Positions 8,639 through 18,279 of a DNA stretch of 64,000 bases are shown here, piece after piece. The first letter of the stretch is position 1. Every line of letters begins with the position of its first letter. This DNA is from Enterobacter asburiae (GTDB lineage: Bacteria > Pseudomonadota > Gammaproteobacteria > Enterobacterales > Enterobacteriaceae). The DNA lies in NCBI RefSeq assembly GCF_007035645.1, contig NZ_AP019632.1, positions 4,278,001-4,342,000 on the forward strand. Reading direction: 5' to 3'. The translations under genes and the position numbers were made by a program. Under the pieces are notes generated by a model that saw only the letters and a list, made by a program, of their open reading frames with translations, searched no databases and had not been told where the DNA came from.

Positions 8639-9992
8639 TCCCCTTCCGCTGGGCCAGTGGTTAAACGCGCCCCGCCCTGATGACATGCCCGTTGCCTGGC
8701 TTGACGATCGTACCTGGACGCTGGGCCAGCTGCGCCACGACGTGACCTTGCTGGTCGACACTCTGCATCAGCAGGAAGGCGAGCGCTGGGCGCTGTGCTT
8801 TGAAAACAGCTACCTGTTTATCGTTGCGCTGCTGGCCTCGCTGCACGCCGGTAAAACGCCGGTCATCCCCGGCCATAGCCGCGTCTCGCAGCTTGAAGAA
8901 CAGCAGGCGTTGTTTAGCGGCGTTCTGAGCGATCGCTCTCTCGATTTCCATGGCAAGCTGATTGTGGTGGCCTCCAGCCATCAGACCGCTCGCCGCTGGG
9001 CGCCCCTGCCGGCCATTGACGAAAGCCGCTTCGTTGAACTGTTCACCTCCGGCTCAACGGGTACCCCGCGCCGGGTGATTAAGCACATCGTCAGCCTGGA
9101 TCGCGAAGCCCGTCTGCTGGCTGACCGCTTCGGCGAGCGGCTGACCGGCTGTAGCATTGTCGCCTCGGTCGTACCGCAACATCTGTACGGCCTGACATTC
9201 CGCATCGTCTTGCCGATGGCGCTGGGCCTGCCGCTGCATGCCGCGATGCTCTACTACGCCGAGCAGCTGGCCGCCCTTCCTCATGACCGGCATTACCTGT
9301 TCATCAGCAGCCCGGCGTTCCTGAAGCGCCTGGATACGGAGCTGCCCGCGCCGCCCGTCAGAATGCTGATTTCAGCAGGCGGAATGCTGCCGTGGTGTGA
9401 CGTTTCCACCACCGCGGGCTGGCTTAACATCTGCCCGGATGAAATTTATGGCAGCACCGAAACCGGCATCCTCGCCTGGCGCCATCGCCAGCAGGATAAC
9501 GTCCCGTGGCTGGCCTTCCCCGGCGTTATCTTCCATCAGGAAGATGACGCCTGTCGCGTCACGTCGCCACTGATCCACGAGGCTGAAGGACTCCAGCTGG
9601 ACGATATCCTGCACTTCGACAGCGAGGGGCTATTCAGCATCGCCGGTCGTCGCGGGCGGGTGGTCAAAATTGAAGAAAAGCGCATCTCGCTTAACGAGAT
9701 CGAACGTCGCCTGCTGGAGCTCGACGGCATTTGCGAAGCGGCTGCGCTACCGGTCACGCGCGGAGGCCGTCAGGGGATTGGCGCACTGCTGGTCCTGGAT
9801 GAAGCGGTTCGCCAGCGCGGCTATATGCAGGATAAAAAAGCGCAGGAGTTCGCCTGGCGTCGCGCCCTGCTGCCGTGGCTTGAGCCGGTCGCCGTTCCGC
9901 GCTACTGGCGCATTGTCGATGAAATGCCGGTAAACAGTATGAACAAGCGTGTCTATGCGCAGCTAGAGGAGTTATTTCATGAAAATTCATGA
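8631..9992 (+). CDS. apeH: ApeH, acyl-ACP ligase (adenylate-forming enzyme)
   Basis: 453-residue ANL-superfamily enzyme. The phosphate-binding loop is L-F-T-S-G-S-T-G-T-P near residue 140, the aryl/AMP motif is E-I-Y-G-S-T-E-T-G near residue 273, and a C-terminal lid has G-R-R-G-R-V-V-K-I-E-E-K-R near residue 343. It most likely loads the 4-hydroxybenzoate-type starter on the ACP. It lies directly before the dehydratase apeI, with 14 bp of overlap. Confidence 0.85.
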   Translation: MTNPLPLGQWLNAPRPDDMPVAWLDDRTWTLGQLRHDVTLLVDTLHQQEGERWALCFENSYLFIVALLASLHAGKTPVIPGHSRVSQLEEQQALFSGVLSDRSLDFHGKLIVVASSHQTARRWAPLPAIDESRFVELFTSGSTGTPRRVIKHIVSLDREARLLADRFGERLTGCSIVASVVPQHLYGLTFRIVLPMALGLPLHAAMLYYAEQLAALPHDRHYLFISSPAFLKRLDTELPAPPVRMLISAGGMLPWCDVSTTAGWLNICPDEIYGSTETGILAWRHRQQDNVPWLAFPGVIFHQEDDACRVTSPLIHEAEGLQLDDILHFDSEGLFSIAGRRGRVVKIEEKRISLNEIERRLLELDGICEAAALPVTRGGRQGIGALLVLDEAVRQRGYMQDKKAQEFAWRRALLPWLEPVAVPRYWRIVDEMPVNSMNKRVYAQLEELFHENS

Positions 9993-10332
9993 AATTGAGC
10001 GCCACCAGACACAGCCGGAGAAGCTGGAAATCATTTTGCATCTCGACGCGGCGCTGTTCTGGTTTCAGGGCCATTTTGCCGTACAACCGCTGCTGCCCGG
10101 CGTTGCGCAGCTTGACTGGGTGATGCACTACGCCACGACGTTACTGGCGCCGGGCTACCGCTTTCACAGCATACAAAACGTGAAGTTCCAGGCGCCTCTG
10201 CTGCCGGAAACCACGGTGACGCTGGTGCTTGAGTGGCATGCCGAACGTCAGATGCTGACCTTCAGCTACCAGCGTCACGCCGGGGCGGAGCGCCATACCG
10301 CCAGCAGCGGGAAAATTCGGCTATGTCAGTAA
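9979..10332 (+). CDS. apeI: ApeI, hot-dog 3-hydroxyacyl-ACP dehydratase
   Basis: 117-residue single hot-dog domain like FabZ. The active-site segment F-Q-G-H-F-A-V-Q-P-L-L-P-G-V sits near residues 31-44 and keeps the catalytic His and the P-x-x-P-G-V loop. In the published assembly model it works as a heterodimer with ApeP to make the conjugated double bonds. It overlaps the end of apeH and the start of apeJ. Confidence 0.85.
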   Translation: MKIHEIERHQTQPEKLEIILHLDAALFWFQGHFAVQPLLPGVAQLDWVMHYATTLLAPGYRFHSIQNVKFQAPLLPETTVTLVLEWHAERQMLTFSYQRHAGAERHTASSGKIRLCQ

Positions 10333-12014
10333 TCTTCCGCCCCTGCGTGCTGATCCCGTGCTACAACCACGGCGCCATGATCGCCCGCGTGCTGTCGCGT
10401 CTGGCACCGTTCGGCCTGCCGTGCCTAGTGGTGGATGACGGCAGCGAAGCGAGCACCCGTCAGGAGCTCGAGCGCCTGGCGGCGGAGCAGCCGCAGGTAA
10501 CGCTGGTCCGCCTGGCGCAAAACGCCGGAAAAGGTGCCGCGGTCATCAGGGGGCTGGAGGAGTGCGCGCGCGCGGGCTATACCCATGCCGTGCAGGTGGA
10601 CGCGGACGGTCAACACGCCATCGAAGATATCCCCAAACTGCTGGCGCTGGCGGAGCGCCACCCGGACGCGCTGATTTCCGGCCAGCCCATTTACGATGAT
10701 TCCATTCCGCGCTCGCGACTCTACGGACGCTGGGTAACCCACGTCTGGGTGTGGATTGAGACCTTATCCCTGCAGCTTAAAGACAGCATGTGCGGCTTTC
10801 GGGTCTACCCGGTCTCGCCCACGCTGCGCCTGGCAGCGCGTGAAACGCTCGGCAAACGGATGGACTTTGACACCGAAGTGATGGTCCGTCTTTACTGGCA
10901 GGGTAACACCAGCGTCTTTCTGCCGACCCGCGTCACCTACCCGCAGGACGGGTTGTCCCACTTCGACGCGTTAAAAGATAACGTGCGGATCTCCCTAATG
11001 CATACCCGGCTGTTCTTCGGCATGCTGCCCCGCATGCCCGGCCTGCTTTTCCGTCGACGCCGCCAGCACTGGGCGCAGCAGGACGAGGTCAAAGGCCTGT
11101 GGGGCATGCGCCTGATGCTGCGCGTCTGGAAGCTGATGGGGCGGCGGGCCTTTACCGTGCTGCTGTGGCCGGTCATCGGCGTGTACTGGCTTATCGCACG
11201 TCCGGCGCGGCAGGCCTCGCGGCAGTGGATTGGGAGAGTGAAGCAAGAACTGCGTCAGCGGAACATACCCGTTCCCCCGCGGCTCAACAGCTTTTTCCAT
11301 TTCATGCGCTTCGGCAACGCGATGCTGGATAAAGTCGCCAGCTGGCGCGGTGAGCTGCAGTTTGATCGCGACGTGGTCTTTGCCCCCGGCGCGAGCGAAA
11401 CGCTTAATATCGCGGCGCCGCAGGGCAAGCTGCTGCTGGCCTCGCATCTTGGCGACGTAGAGGCCTGCCGGGCGCTGGCCCAGCTGGACGGCAGCAAAAC
11501 TATCACCGCCCTGGTCTTCAGCGAAAACGCCCGGCGCTTTAAGCAAATCATGAGCGAAATGGCGCCCCAGGCGGGCGTGAATTTGATGTCGGTTACCGAC
11601 ATCGGCCCGGACACCGCGATTGCCATCAAAGAGAAGCTTGAGCGGGGAGAATGGGTCGCGATTGTGGGCGACCGCATCGCGGTGAATCCGCAGCGTGGCG
11701 GCGAGTGGCGGGTGATCTGGAGCCCGTTCATGGGCCAGCCAGCGCCATTCCCACAGGGGCCGTTTATCCTGGCCTCCATCCTGCGCTGCCCGGTGGTGCT
11801 GATTTTTGCCCTGCGCCAGCAGGGTAAGCTCGTCCTGCACAGCGAACCGTTTGCCGACCCGCTGCGCCTGCCGCGCGGCGAACGCCAGCAGGCGTTGCAG
11901 GAGACCGTCGATCGCTACGCGCAGCGGCTGGAGCATTACGCCCTCATGTCGCCGCTCGACTGGTTTAATTTTTTCGATTTCTGGCATCTGCCAGAGTCCA
12001 GAGAGAAGGAGTAA
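10323..12014 (+). CDS. apeJ: ApeJ, fused family-2 glycosyltransferase and LpxL-like acyltransferase
   Basis: 563-residue two-domain protein. Residues 1-240 form a GT2 domain with V-V-D-D-G-S near residue 33 and the nucleotide-sugar D-x-D in V-D-A-D-G-Q. After a short basic linker with a membrane-seeking segment, residues 300-560 resemble lipid A lauroyl/myristoyl acyltransferases, with the H-x4-D/E motif in S-H-L-G-D-V-E near residue 373. The ATG at 10323 overlaps apeI by 10 bp; the reading frame is open for 30 more codons upstream, but these lie inside apeI and make no sense as a GT2 start. It probably joins the pigment to its glycolipid anchor. Confidence 0.82.
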   Translation: MSVIFRPCVLIPCYNHGAMIARVLSRLAPFGLPCLVVDDGSEASTRQELERLAAEQPQVTLVRLAQNAGKGAAVIRGLEECARAGYTHAVQVDADGQHAIEDIPKLLALAERHPDALISGQPIYDDSIPRSRLYGRWVTHVWVWIETLSLQLKDSMCGFRVYPVSPTLRLAARETLGKRMDFDTEVMVRLYWQGNTSVFLPTRVTYPQDGLSHFDALKDNVRISLMHTRLFFGMLPRMPGLLFRRRRQHWAQQDEVKGLWGMRLMLRVWKLMGRRAFTVLLWPVIGVYWLIARPARQASRQWIGRVKQELRQRNIPVPPRLNSFFHFMRFGNAMLDKVASWRGELQFDRDVVFAPGASETLNIAAPQGKLLLASHLGDVEACRALAQLDGSKTITALVFSENARRFKQIMSEMAPQAGVNLMSVTDIGPDTAIAIKEKLERGEWVAIVGDRIAVNPQRGGEWRVIWSPFMGQPAPFPQGPFILASILRCPVVLIFALRQQGKLVLHSEPFADPLRLPRGERQQALQETVDRYAQRLEHYALMSPLDWFNFFDFWHLPESREKE

Positions 12015-12017
12015 AGG

Positions 12018-12440
12018 GTGCTGACCGATCCCCGCTTTACGACTGAAGTTGAGATCACCGTTCCGTTCCACGACGTCGATATGATGGGCGTGGTCTGGCA
12101 CGGTAACTATTTCCGCTACTTTGAGATCGCCCGCGAGGCGCTGCTCAATCAGTTTGACTATGGCTATCGCCAGATGAAGGCCTCCGGCTACGTCTGGCCC
12201 GTCGTCGATACCCGGGTGAAATACCGCGATGCGGTGACCTTTGAGCAACGTATTCGCGTCCGCGCGCACGTTGAAGAGTATGAAAACCGCCTGCGCATTG
12301 CCTATCAAATTTTCGATGCGCAGACCGGCAAACGCACCACCACCGGTTACACCATCCAGGTAGCGGTGGAAGAAGCCACCCGCGAGATGTGCTTTGTGAG
12401 CCCGGCAATACTGTTTGAACGAATGGGAGTGACGCCATGA
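12018..12440 (+). CDS. apeK: ApeK, 4-hydroxybenzoyl-CoA-type thioesterase
   Basis: 140-residue hot-dog thioesterase. The signature F-H-D-V-D-M-M-G-V-V-W-H-G-N-Y covers residues 15-29, with the Asp that serves as catalytic residue in the YbgC/4-HBT group. It starts at GTG, 3 bp after apeJ. Probable roles are release of the finished polyene or editing of mis-loaded ACP. Confidence 0.82.
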   Translation: MLTDPRFTTEVEITVPFHDVDMMGVVWHGNYFRYFEIAREALLNQFDYGYRQMKASGYVWPVVDTRVKYRDAVTFEQRIRVRAHVEEYENRLRIAYQIFDAQTGKRTTTGYTIQVAVEEATREMCFVSPAILFERMGVTP

Positions 12441-13042
12441 AATGGTGGCCTTTGCTGGCGCTGATCGTCAGCCCGCTGGTCAGCGCCGTGACGCTGGATG
12501 AACTGCAGCAGCGCTTCACCGGGCAGCCCGTCGTGCGCGCGCACTTCGAACAGGTTCGCACCATAAAAGATATGCCGCAGCCGCTGCGCTCGCAGGGCGA
12601 GATGCTGATCGCCCGCGACAGCGGCCTGCTGTGGGACCAAAAAGCGCCGTTTCCGATGACGCTCCTGCTCGATGACAAGCGGATGGTTCAGGCCATTAAC
12701 GGCCAGCCGCCGCAGACCGTCACCGCCGACAATAATCCGCAGATGTTCCAGTTCAACCATCTTCTGCGGGCCCTGTTCCAGGCCGACCGCAGGGTGCTTG
12801 AAGAGAACTTCCGCATCGATTTTAAAGACCTGGGCGCGGGCCGCTGGTCGCTGGTGCTTACGCCAAAAACGACGCCGCTGGACAAGATTTTCGCCACCCT
12901 CGATCTGGGCGGCGCGACCTATCTGGAGACGATTCGCCTCAACGATAAACAGGGCGACCTTACCGATATCGCCCTTTCACGCCACCAACTGACGCCCGCC
13001 AGCCTGACCGATGACGAACGCCAACGCTTTGCCGCACCGTAA
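12437..13042 (+). CDS. apeL: ApeL, LolA-like periplasmic carrier
   Basis: 201-residue protein with a cleavable signal peptide (M-K-W-W-P-L-L-A-L..., cleavage after about residue 16) and a LolA-like half-barrel domain. Such proteins carry lipids or lipoproteins across the periplasm. The ATG overlaps the apeK stop as ATGA. With ApeM it forms a likely export route for the hydrophobic pigment to the outer membrane. Confidence 0.82.
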   Translation: MKWWPLLALIVSPLVSAVTLDELQQRFTGQPVVRAHFEQVRTIKDMPQPLRSQGEMLIARDSGLLWDQKAPFPMTLLLDDKRMVQAINGQPPQTVTADNNPQMFQFNHLLRALFQADRRVLEENFRIDFKDLGAGRWSLVLTPKTTPLDKIFATLDLGGATYLETIRLNDKQGDLTDIALSRHQLTPASLTDDERQRFAAP

Positions 13043-15335
13043 ATCCCTGCGCCCGGCGCTGCTGTGGGCCACGCTATGCCTGATTCTGCTGGGCGTGCTG
13101 CTGTCGCTGCTGCCCGGCGCGCGTCTGAACAGCAGCGTGCTGGCCATGCTGCCGAAGCAGACGCTGGGGGCGATCCCGCCGGCGCTCAACGACGGGTTTA
13201 TGCAGCGTCTCGACCGCCAGCTGGTCTGGCTGGTCAGCCCCGGCAAAGAGCCCGATCCGCGCGTGGCGCAGCAGTGGCTGGCGCTGCTGCAAAGCAGCGA
13301 TTCGCTCAGCGAGGTCAAAGGCCCGATGGACGCCGCCGGGCAAAAGGCCTGGGGAGAGTTCTTCTGGCAGCACCGAAATGGCCTGATCGATCCCGCCACC
13401 CGCGCCCGCCTGCAAAACGGCGGAGAAGCGCAGGCGCAGTGGATTTTATCTCAGCTCTATTCGGCCTTTTCCGGCGTCAGCGGCAAAGAGCTGCAAAACG
13501 ATCCCCTGATGCTGATGCGCGGCTCGCAGCTCGCTCTGGCGCAAAACGGCCAGAAGCTGCGGCTGATGGACGGCTGGCTGGTCACACAGGATGAGGCGGG
13601 AAACTACTGGTATCTGCTGCACGGCGAGCTGGCGGGCTCGTCATTTGATATGCAGCAGACCCACCGGCTGGTGACGACGCTTAACGCGCTGCAGGAGAGG
13701 CTAAAAGCGCGTTACCCCCAGGCGCAGCTGCTTTCGCGCGGGACCGTGTTCTACAGCGATTACGCCAGCCAGCAGGCCAAACGCGACGTCTCGACGCTGG
13801 GCATCGCCACCCTGCTTGGCGTGTTCCTGCTCATCGTCGCGGTGTTCCGCTCTCTGCGCCCGCTGCTGCTGAGCGTGCTCTCGATTGCCATCGGCGCGCT
13901 GGCGGGCACGGTGGTGACGCTGCTGCTCTTTGGCGAACTGCACCTGATGACGCTGGTGATGAGCATGAGCATCATCGGTATTTCAGCCGACTACACGCTC
14001 TACTACCTGACCGAACGGATGGTGCACGGCGCGGAATATTCCCCCTGGCAAAGCCTGGCCAAGGTACGCAATGCGCTGCTGCTGGCGCTGCTGACGACCG
14101 TCGCCGCCTACCTGATTATGATGCTGGCCCCCTTCCCCGGGATCCGCCAGATGGCGGTGTTCGCCGCCGTGGGGCTGAGCGCCTCCTGCCTGACGGTGAT
14201 TTTCTGGCATCCGTGGCTGTGCCGGGGTTTACCGGTGCGCCCGGTTCCGCTGATGGTTATCATGCTGCGCTGGCTGGCCGCGTGGCGACGCAATAAAAAA
14301 TTGTCCGTGGGTTTGCCCGTCGCGCTGGCGCTGCTCTCCGCCGTGGGGATGAGCACCCTGAGGGTGGACGACGACATCGCACAGCTGCAGGCGCTGCCGA
14401 AAAATATTCTGGCGCAGGAGAAGGCCATTACCGCCCTGACCGGACAGAGCGTCGATCAGAAATGGTTTGTGGTTCATGGCGCCTCGCCTCAGCAAACGCT
14501 GGAACGGCTGGAAGCCTTTACCCCGGCGCTGGCACAGGCGCAGAAAGTCGGAGAGATCGCCCGCTGGCGTACGCTGCCGCTGAACTCGCTGGCGCGCCAG
14601 AAAAGCGATCTGAAGCTGCTGCGCGAGGCTGCCCCTGCGGTAACTAACGTGCTGAAAAGCGCCGGGCTCAACGCCGTATCCCCGAATCTCGACGCCATGC
14701 CGGTCAGCGTGGACGCGTGGCTTGAAAGCCCGGCCAGCGAAGGCTGGCGTCTGCTCTGGCTGACCCTGCCCAACGGGGAAAGCGGCGTGCTGGTGCCGGT
14801 GGACGGCGCGAAAAACAGCGCTTACCTCGGTGAACTGGCCGCGCGCCATGACGGCGTCGTCTGGGTCGATCGCAAAGCCAGCTTTGACAGCCTGTTTGCC
14901 CTCTACCGCACGCTGCTGACGGGGCTACTGTTTGCCGCGCTGGCAGTGATTGCCTGCGGGGCGATGCTGCGCCTCGGCTTGCGTAAAGGGCTGATAAGCC
15001 TGGTGCCGTCCGTGCTGTCGCTGAGCTGCGGCCTGGCGGTGCTGGCCGTAACGGGCCACCCGGTGAATCTGTTCTCACTGCTGGCGCTGGTACTGGTGCT
15101 CGGCATTGGCATTAACTACACGCTGTTTTTCAGCAACCCGCGCGGTACGCCACTGACCTCGATGCTGGCGATTACGCTGGCCATGATGACCACGCTGCTG
15201 ACGCTGGGCATGCTCGTCTTCAGCGCCACCCAGGCCATCAGCAGCTTTGGCATCGTGCTGGTGAGCGGTATTTTTACCGCCTTCCTGCTGGCTCCGCTGG
15301 CGATGCCGGATAAGAAAGAGAGAAAACGTAAATGA
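13011..15335 (+). CDS. apeM: ApeM, MMPL/RND-family exporter
   Basis: 774-residue RND-like protein with an N-terminal membrane helix, a large periplasmic loop (about residues 40-245), five membrane helices, a second large loop (about 440-620), and a final helix bundle. Proton-relay-type helices are seen as G-I-S-A-D-Y-T-L-Y-Y near residue 322 and G-I-G-I-N-Y-T-L-F-F near residue 700. It shares 32 bp with apeL. It is the inner-membrane pump expected to extract the polyene lipid. Confidence 0.87.
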   Translation: MTNANALPHRKSLRPALLWATLCLILLGVLLSLLPGARLNSSVLAMLPKQTLGAIPPALNDGFMQRLDRQLVWLVSPGKEPDPRVAQQWLALLQSSDSLSEVKGPMDAAGQKAWGEFFWQHRNGLIDPATRARLQNGGEAQAQWILSQLYSAFSGVSGKELQNDPLMLMRGSQLALAQNGQKLRLMDGWLVTQDEAGNYWYLLHGELAGSSFDMQQTHRLVTTLNALQERLKARYPQAQLLSRGTVFYSDYASQQAKRDVSTLGIATLLGVFLLIVAVFRSLRPLLLSVLSIAIGALAGTVVTLLLFGELHLMTLVMSMSIIGISADYTLYYLTERMVHGAEYSPWQSLAKVRNALLLALLTTVAAYLIMMLAPFPGIRQMAVFAAVGLSASCLTVIFWHPWLCRGLPVRPVPLMVIMLRWLAAWRRNKKLSVGLPVALALLSAVGMSTLRVDDDIAQLQALPKNILAQEKAITALTGQSVDQKWFVVHGASPQQTLERLEAFTPALAQAQKVGEIARWRTLPLNSLARQKSDLKLLREAAPAVTNVLKSAGLNAVSPNLDAMPVSVDAWLESPASEGWRLLWLTLPNGESGVLVPVDGAKNSAYLGELAARHDGVVWVDRKASFDSLFALYRTLLTGLLFAALAVIACGAMLRLGLRKGLISLVPSVLSLSCGLAVLAVTGHPVNLFSLLALVLVLGIGINYTLFFSNPRGTPLTSMLAITLAMMTTLLTLGMLVFSATQAISSFGIVLVSGIFTAFLLAPLAMPDKKERKRK

Positions 15336-15910
15336 ACGCTTTTTACCGCGCCGTTGCGCTGGCCGCGGCGCTGCTGCTGGCAGGCTGCAGCCATTCGACC
15401 GATACCAAAGAGACGCGGCCTCAGGCCTGGCTCCAGCCGGGCACCAGAGTGACGCTGCCGCCGCCCGGCATCAGCCCGGCGGTAAGCTCCCAGCAGCTGC
15501 TGACCGGCAGCTTTAACGGACAAACGCAGTCCCTGCTGGTGATGCTCAACGCGGATGCGCATAAGGTCACGCTGGCCGGGCTCTCTTCCGTGGGCATTCG
15601 CCTGTTCCTGGCGACGTACGATGAGACCGGTATTCATACCGAGCAGTCGATCGTCGTGCCGCAGTTGCCGCCCGCCAGCCAGGTGCTGGCCGACGTGATG
15701 CTCAGCCACTGGCCGATTAGCGTCTGGCAGCCGCAGTTGCCGAAGGGCTGGACGTTAACGGACAATGGCGATCGGCGCGAGCTGCGTAACGCCAGCGGCA
15801 AGCTGGTGACGGAGATTGTCTACCTGCAGCGCAAAGGCAAGCGCGAGCCGATCAGCATCGAGCAACACGTCTTTAAATACCACATCACCATTCAATATCT
15901 GGGTGACTGA
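15332..15910 (+). CDS. apeN: ApeN, DUF3261 lipoprotein
   Basis: 192-residue lipoprotein with lipobox L-L-A-G-C at residues 15-19 and a beta-rich domain of the DUF3261 family. It overlaps apeM by 4 bp (ATGA). Outer-membrane anchoring next to a LolA-like carrier and an MMPL pump suggests that it receives the pigment at the outer membrane; the exact activity is unknown. Confidence 0.75.
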   Translation: MNAFYRAVALAAALLLAGCSHSTDTKETRPQAWLQPGTRVTLPPPGISPAVSSQQLLTGSFNGQTQSLLVMLNADAHKVTLAGLSSVGIRLFLATYDETGIHTEQSIVVPQLPPASQVLADVMLSHWPISVWQPQLPKGWTLTDNGDRRELRNASGKLVTEIVYLQRKGKREPISIEQHVFKYHITIQYLGD

Positions 15911-15911
15911 G

Positions 15912-17081
15912 ATGATTTATATATCCGCTGTTGGCATGGTCAACGCGCTGGGCAACTCGCCTGACGAGATTGCCGCGAACCTGACGGCAGGCGTGGCGCC
16001 GGGGATGCACGCCCGGACCGGCTGGTTGCAGGGTTTACCCGAAGCCGTACTGGGCGGCGTGGAAGGCGAGCTTCCGCCCATCCCGGACGCCTTCGCCGCA
16101 CACCGCACCCGCAATAACCAGCTGCTGCTGGCCGCGCTGGCGCAGATTCAGCCCGCCGTTGACGAGGCCATCGCCCGCGTCGGTCGCGACCGCGTAGCCG
16201 TGGTGCTGGGAACCAGCACCTCCGGGCTGGACGAAGGCGATGAGCACGTGCGCCACATGACCGACGGCGAGAGCAGTACGCGCTGGCAGTATCCGCAGCA
16301 GGAGCTTGGCGATCCGTCCCGCTTCCTCGCCAACTGGCTTCAGCTCGAAGGCCCGGCCTATACGATCTCCACGGCCTGCTCTTCCAGCGCGCGGGCGATG
16401 ATCGGCGGTAAACGTCTGATTGAAGCCGGGCTGGTGGACATCGCCATTGTCGGCGGGGCCGATACCCTGAGCCGGATGCCCGTCAACGGCTTTAACAGCC
16501 TTGAATCTTTCTCCCCTACGCTCTGCGAGCCGTTTGGTCGCGACCGCCGGGGGATCACCATTGGTGAAGCCGCCGCGCTGATGGTATTGAGCCGGGAGCC
16601 CGCGGACGTGGCGCTGCTCGGAACGGGCGAATCCAGCGATGCGTACCATATTTCCGCCCCGCATCCGCAGGGTGAAGGGGCGATAAGGGCTATCGCGCAG
16701 GCGCTTAACGAAGCGGGTATACAGCCGCAGGATATCGGCTACATCAACCTGCACGGCACGGCCACGCCGCTCAACGATCAGATTGAATCGCAGGTGATTC
16801 ACGATCTCTTCGGGGAAAGCGTGCCGTGCAGCTCAACCAAACACCTTACCGGCCATACGCTGGGCGCCGCCGGCATTACCGAAGCGGCCCTGAGCTGGCT
16901 AATTCTGACGCGCGATCTGCCGTTGCCGCCGCAGGACTTCGCCCGCTACGCGCCGGACGACACGCTGGCGTCGTGCGGCCTGCTGCACCAGCGCACCGCT
17001 CTGAAAAAGCCGGTCATTTTGTCTAACTCGTTCGCGTTTGGCGGTAACAACGCCAGCATTCTGCTGGGGAGAGCCTCATGA
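15912..17081 (+). CDS. apeO: ApeO, beta-ketoacyl-ACP synthase
   Basis: 389-residue ketosynthase with a complete catalytic triad: Cys in I-S-T-A-C-S-S-S near residue 157, His in L-H-G-T-A-T-P near residue 281, and His in L-T-G-H-T-L-G-A-A-G near residue 316. The ATG at 15912 follows the apeN stop by 1 bp; an upstream in-frame extension of 32 codons is only antigenic shadow of apeN. It is the chain-extending KS expected to pair with the KS-like ApeC. Confidence 0.88.
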   Translation: MIYISAVGMVNALGNSPDEIAANLTAGVAPGMHARTGWLQGLPEAVLGGVEGELPPIPDAFAAHRTRNNQLLLAALAQIQPAVDEAIARVGRDRVAVVLGTSTSGLDEGDEHVRHMTDGESSTRWQYPQQELGDPSRFLANWLQLEGPAYTISTACSSSARAMIGGKRLIEAGLVDIAIVGGADTLSRMPVNGFNSLESFSPTLCEPFGRDRRGITIGEAAALMVLSREPADVALLGTGESSDAYHISAPHPQGEGAIRAIAQALNEAGIQPQDIGYINLHGTATPLNDQIESQVIHDLFGESVPCSSTKHLTGHTLGAAGITEAALSWLILTRDLPLPPQDFARYAPDDTLASCGLLHQRTALKKPVILSNSFAFGGNNASILLGRAS

Positions 17082-17551
17082 GCTACTTATCACCCGAAGC
17101 CTATCTGCCGCACGAGCCGCCGATGCTGCTGCTGGGGTCCGTTGAGAACGTTACGGACGACACGGCGGTCTGCCGCGTGGCCGTCAACGGGCAAAGCGTG
17201 CTGGCGCCGTTTCTCAACGCCGATGGCGACCTGCCGGGCTGGTACGCGCTCGAGCTGATGGCGCAGACCGTCGGCGTCTGGTCAGGCTGGCATCGCCAGC
17301 AGCAGGGGCAGGATCATATCGCGCTGGGCATGGTGCTCGGCGCGCGCGAGCTGGTCTGCGCCAGCGGGCGTTTCGCCGCAGGCCTGACGCTGGACATCAC
17401 CGTTAAGCTGCTGATGCAGGACGAACGCTTCGGCAGCTTTGAATGCGCGATTTCCGCTAATGAAGAGACGCTGGCCACGGGCCGGGTCAACACCTTCCAG
17501 CCGAGTGCAGAAGAATTAACATCGCTTTTTAATCAGGGATCTAACGCATGA
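17078..17551 (+). CDS. apeP: ApeP, second hot-dog dehydratase
   Basis: 157-residue hot-dog protein of the FabA/FabZ-like group typical of aryl polyene clusters, with the N-terminal P-H-E-P-P-M block at residues 11-16 and W-Y-A-L-E-L-M-A-Q near residue 55. It overlaps apeO by 4 bp. Published structures describe a heterodimer with ApeI in which one subunit carries each active site; here only the sequence family is seen. Confidence 0.82.
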   Translation: MSYLSPEAYLPHEPPMLLLGSVENVTDDTAVCRVAVNGQSVLAPFLNADGDLPGWYALELMAQTVGVWSGWHRQQQGQDHIALGMVLGARELVCASGRFAAGLTLDITVKLLMQDERFGSFECAISANEETLATGRVNTFQPSAEELTSLFNQGSNA

Positions 17552-18279
17552 GTCGTTCCGTACTGGTCACCGGGGCCAGCAAAGGCATAGGGCGCGCCAT
17601 CGCTCGTCAGCTTGCCGCCGACGGGTTTACCGTAGGCGTGCATTACCATCGTGATGCCGCAGGCGCGCAGGAGACGCTGGACGCCATCACGCAGGCGGGT
17701 GGCAACGGTCGTTTACTCGCCTTTGATGTGGGCAACCGCGAACAGTGCCGCGAGGTGCTGGAGCAGGAGATTGAAGCCCATGGCGCATGGTATGGCGTGG
17801 TCAGCAACGCCGGAATTACGCGCGACGGCGCCTTTCCGGCGCTGAGCGAAGACGACTGGGACAGCGTGATCCACACCAACCTCGACAGTTTTTATAACGT
17901 CATTCACCCCTGCATTATGCCGATGATTGGCACCCGTAAAGGGGGGCGCATTATCACCTTATCGTCCGTGTCCGGCGTGATGGGCAACCGCGGGCAGGTG
18001 AACTACAGCGCGGCCAAAGCGGGCATTATCGGCGCCACCAAAGCGCTGGCGATTGAGCTGGCAAAACGCAAAATCACCGTCAACTGCATTGCCCCGGGGC
18101 TGATTGATACCGGCATGATTGAGATGGAAGAGGCCGCGCTGAAGGAAGCCATGTCCATCATCCCAATGAAACGGATGGGCCAGGCTGAAGAGGTCGCCGG
18201 GCTGGCAAGCTATCTGATGTCAGATATTGCGGGCTACGTTACCCGCCAGGTCATTTCCATTAACGGAGGCATGCTATGA
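17548..18279 (+). CDS. apeQ: ApeQ, 3-oxoacyl-ACP reductase (FabG family)
   Basis: 243-residue short-chain dehydrogenase. The cofactor loop is T-G-A-S-K-G-I-G near residue 8, N-A-G-I-T is near residue 88, catalytic Ser is in S-S-V-S-G, and the Y-x3-K pair lies in N-Y-S-A-A-K-A-G near residue 153. It reduces the beta-keto group in every elongation cycle. It overlaps both neighbours by 4 bp. Confidence 0.88.
   Translation: MSRSVLVTGASKGIGRAIARQLAADGFTVGVHYHRDAAGAQETLDAITQAGGNGRLLAFDVGNREQCREVLEQEIEAHGAWYGVVSNAGITRDGAFPALSEDDWDSVIHTNLDSFYNVIHPCIMPMIGTRKGGRIITLSSVSGVMGNRGQVNYSAAKAGIIGATKALAIELAKRKITVNCIAPGLIDTGMIEMEEAALKEAMSIIPMKRMGQAEEVAGLASYLMSDIAGYVTRQVISINGGML

Noticed and set aside
10995..12308. 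437-codon minus-strand frame across apeJ and apeK
   Set aside because: Antisense to two genes with clear motifs; high His/Arg/Gln content typical of shadow frames; no ribosome-binding site.
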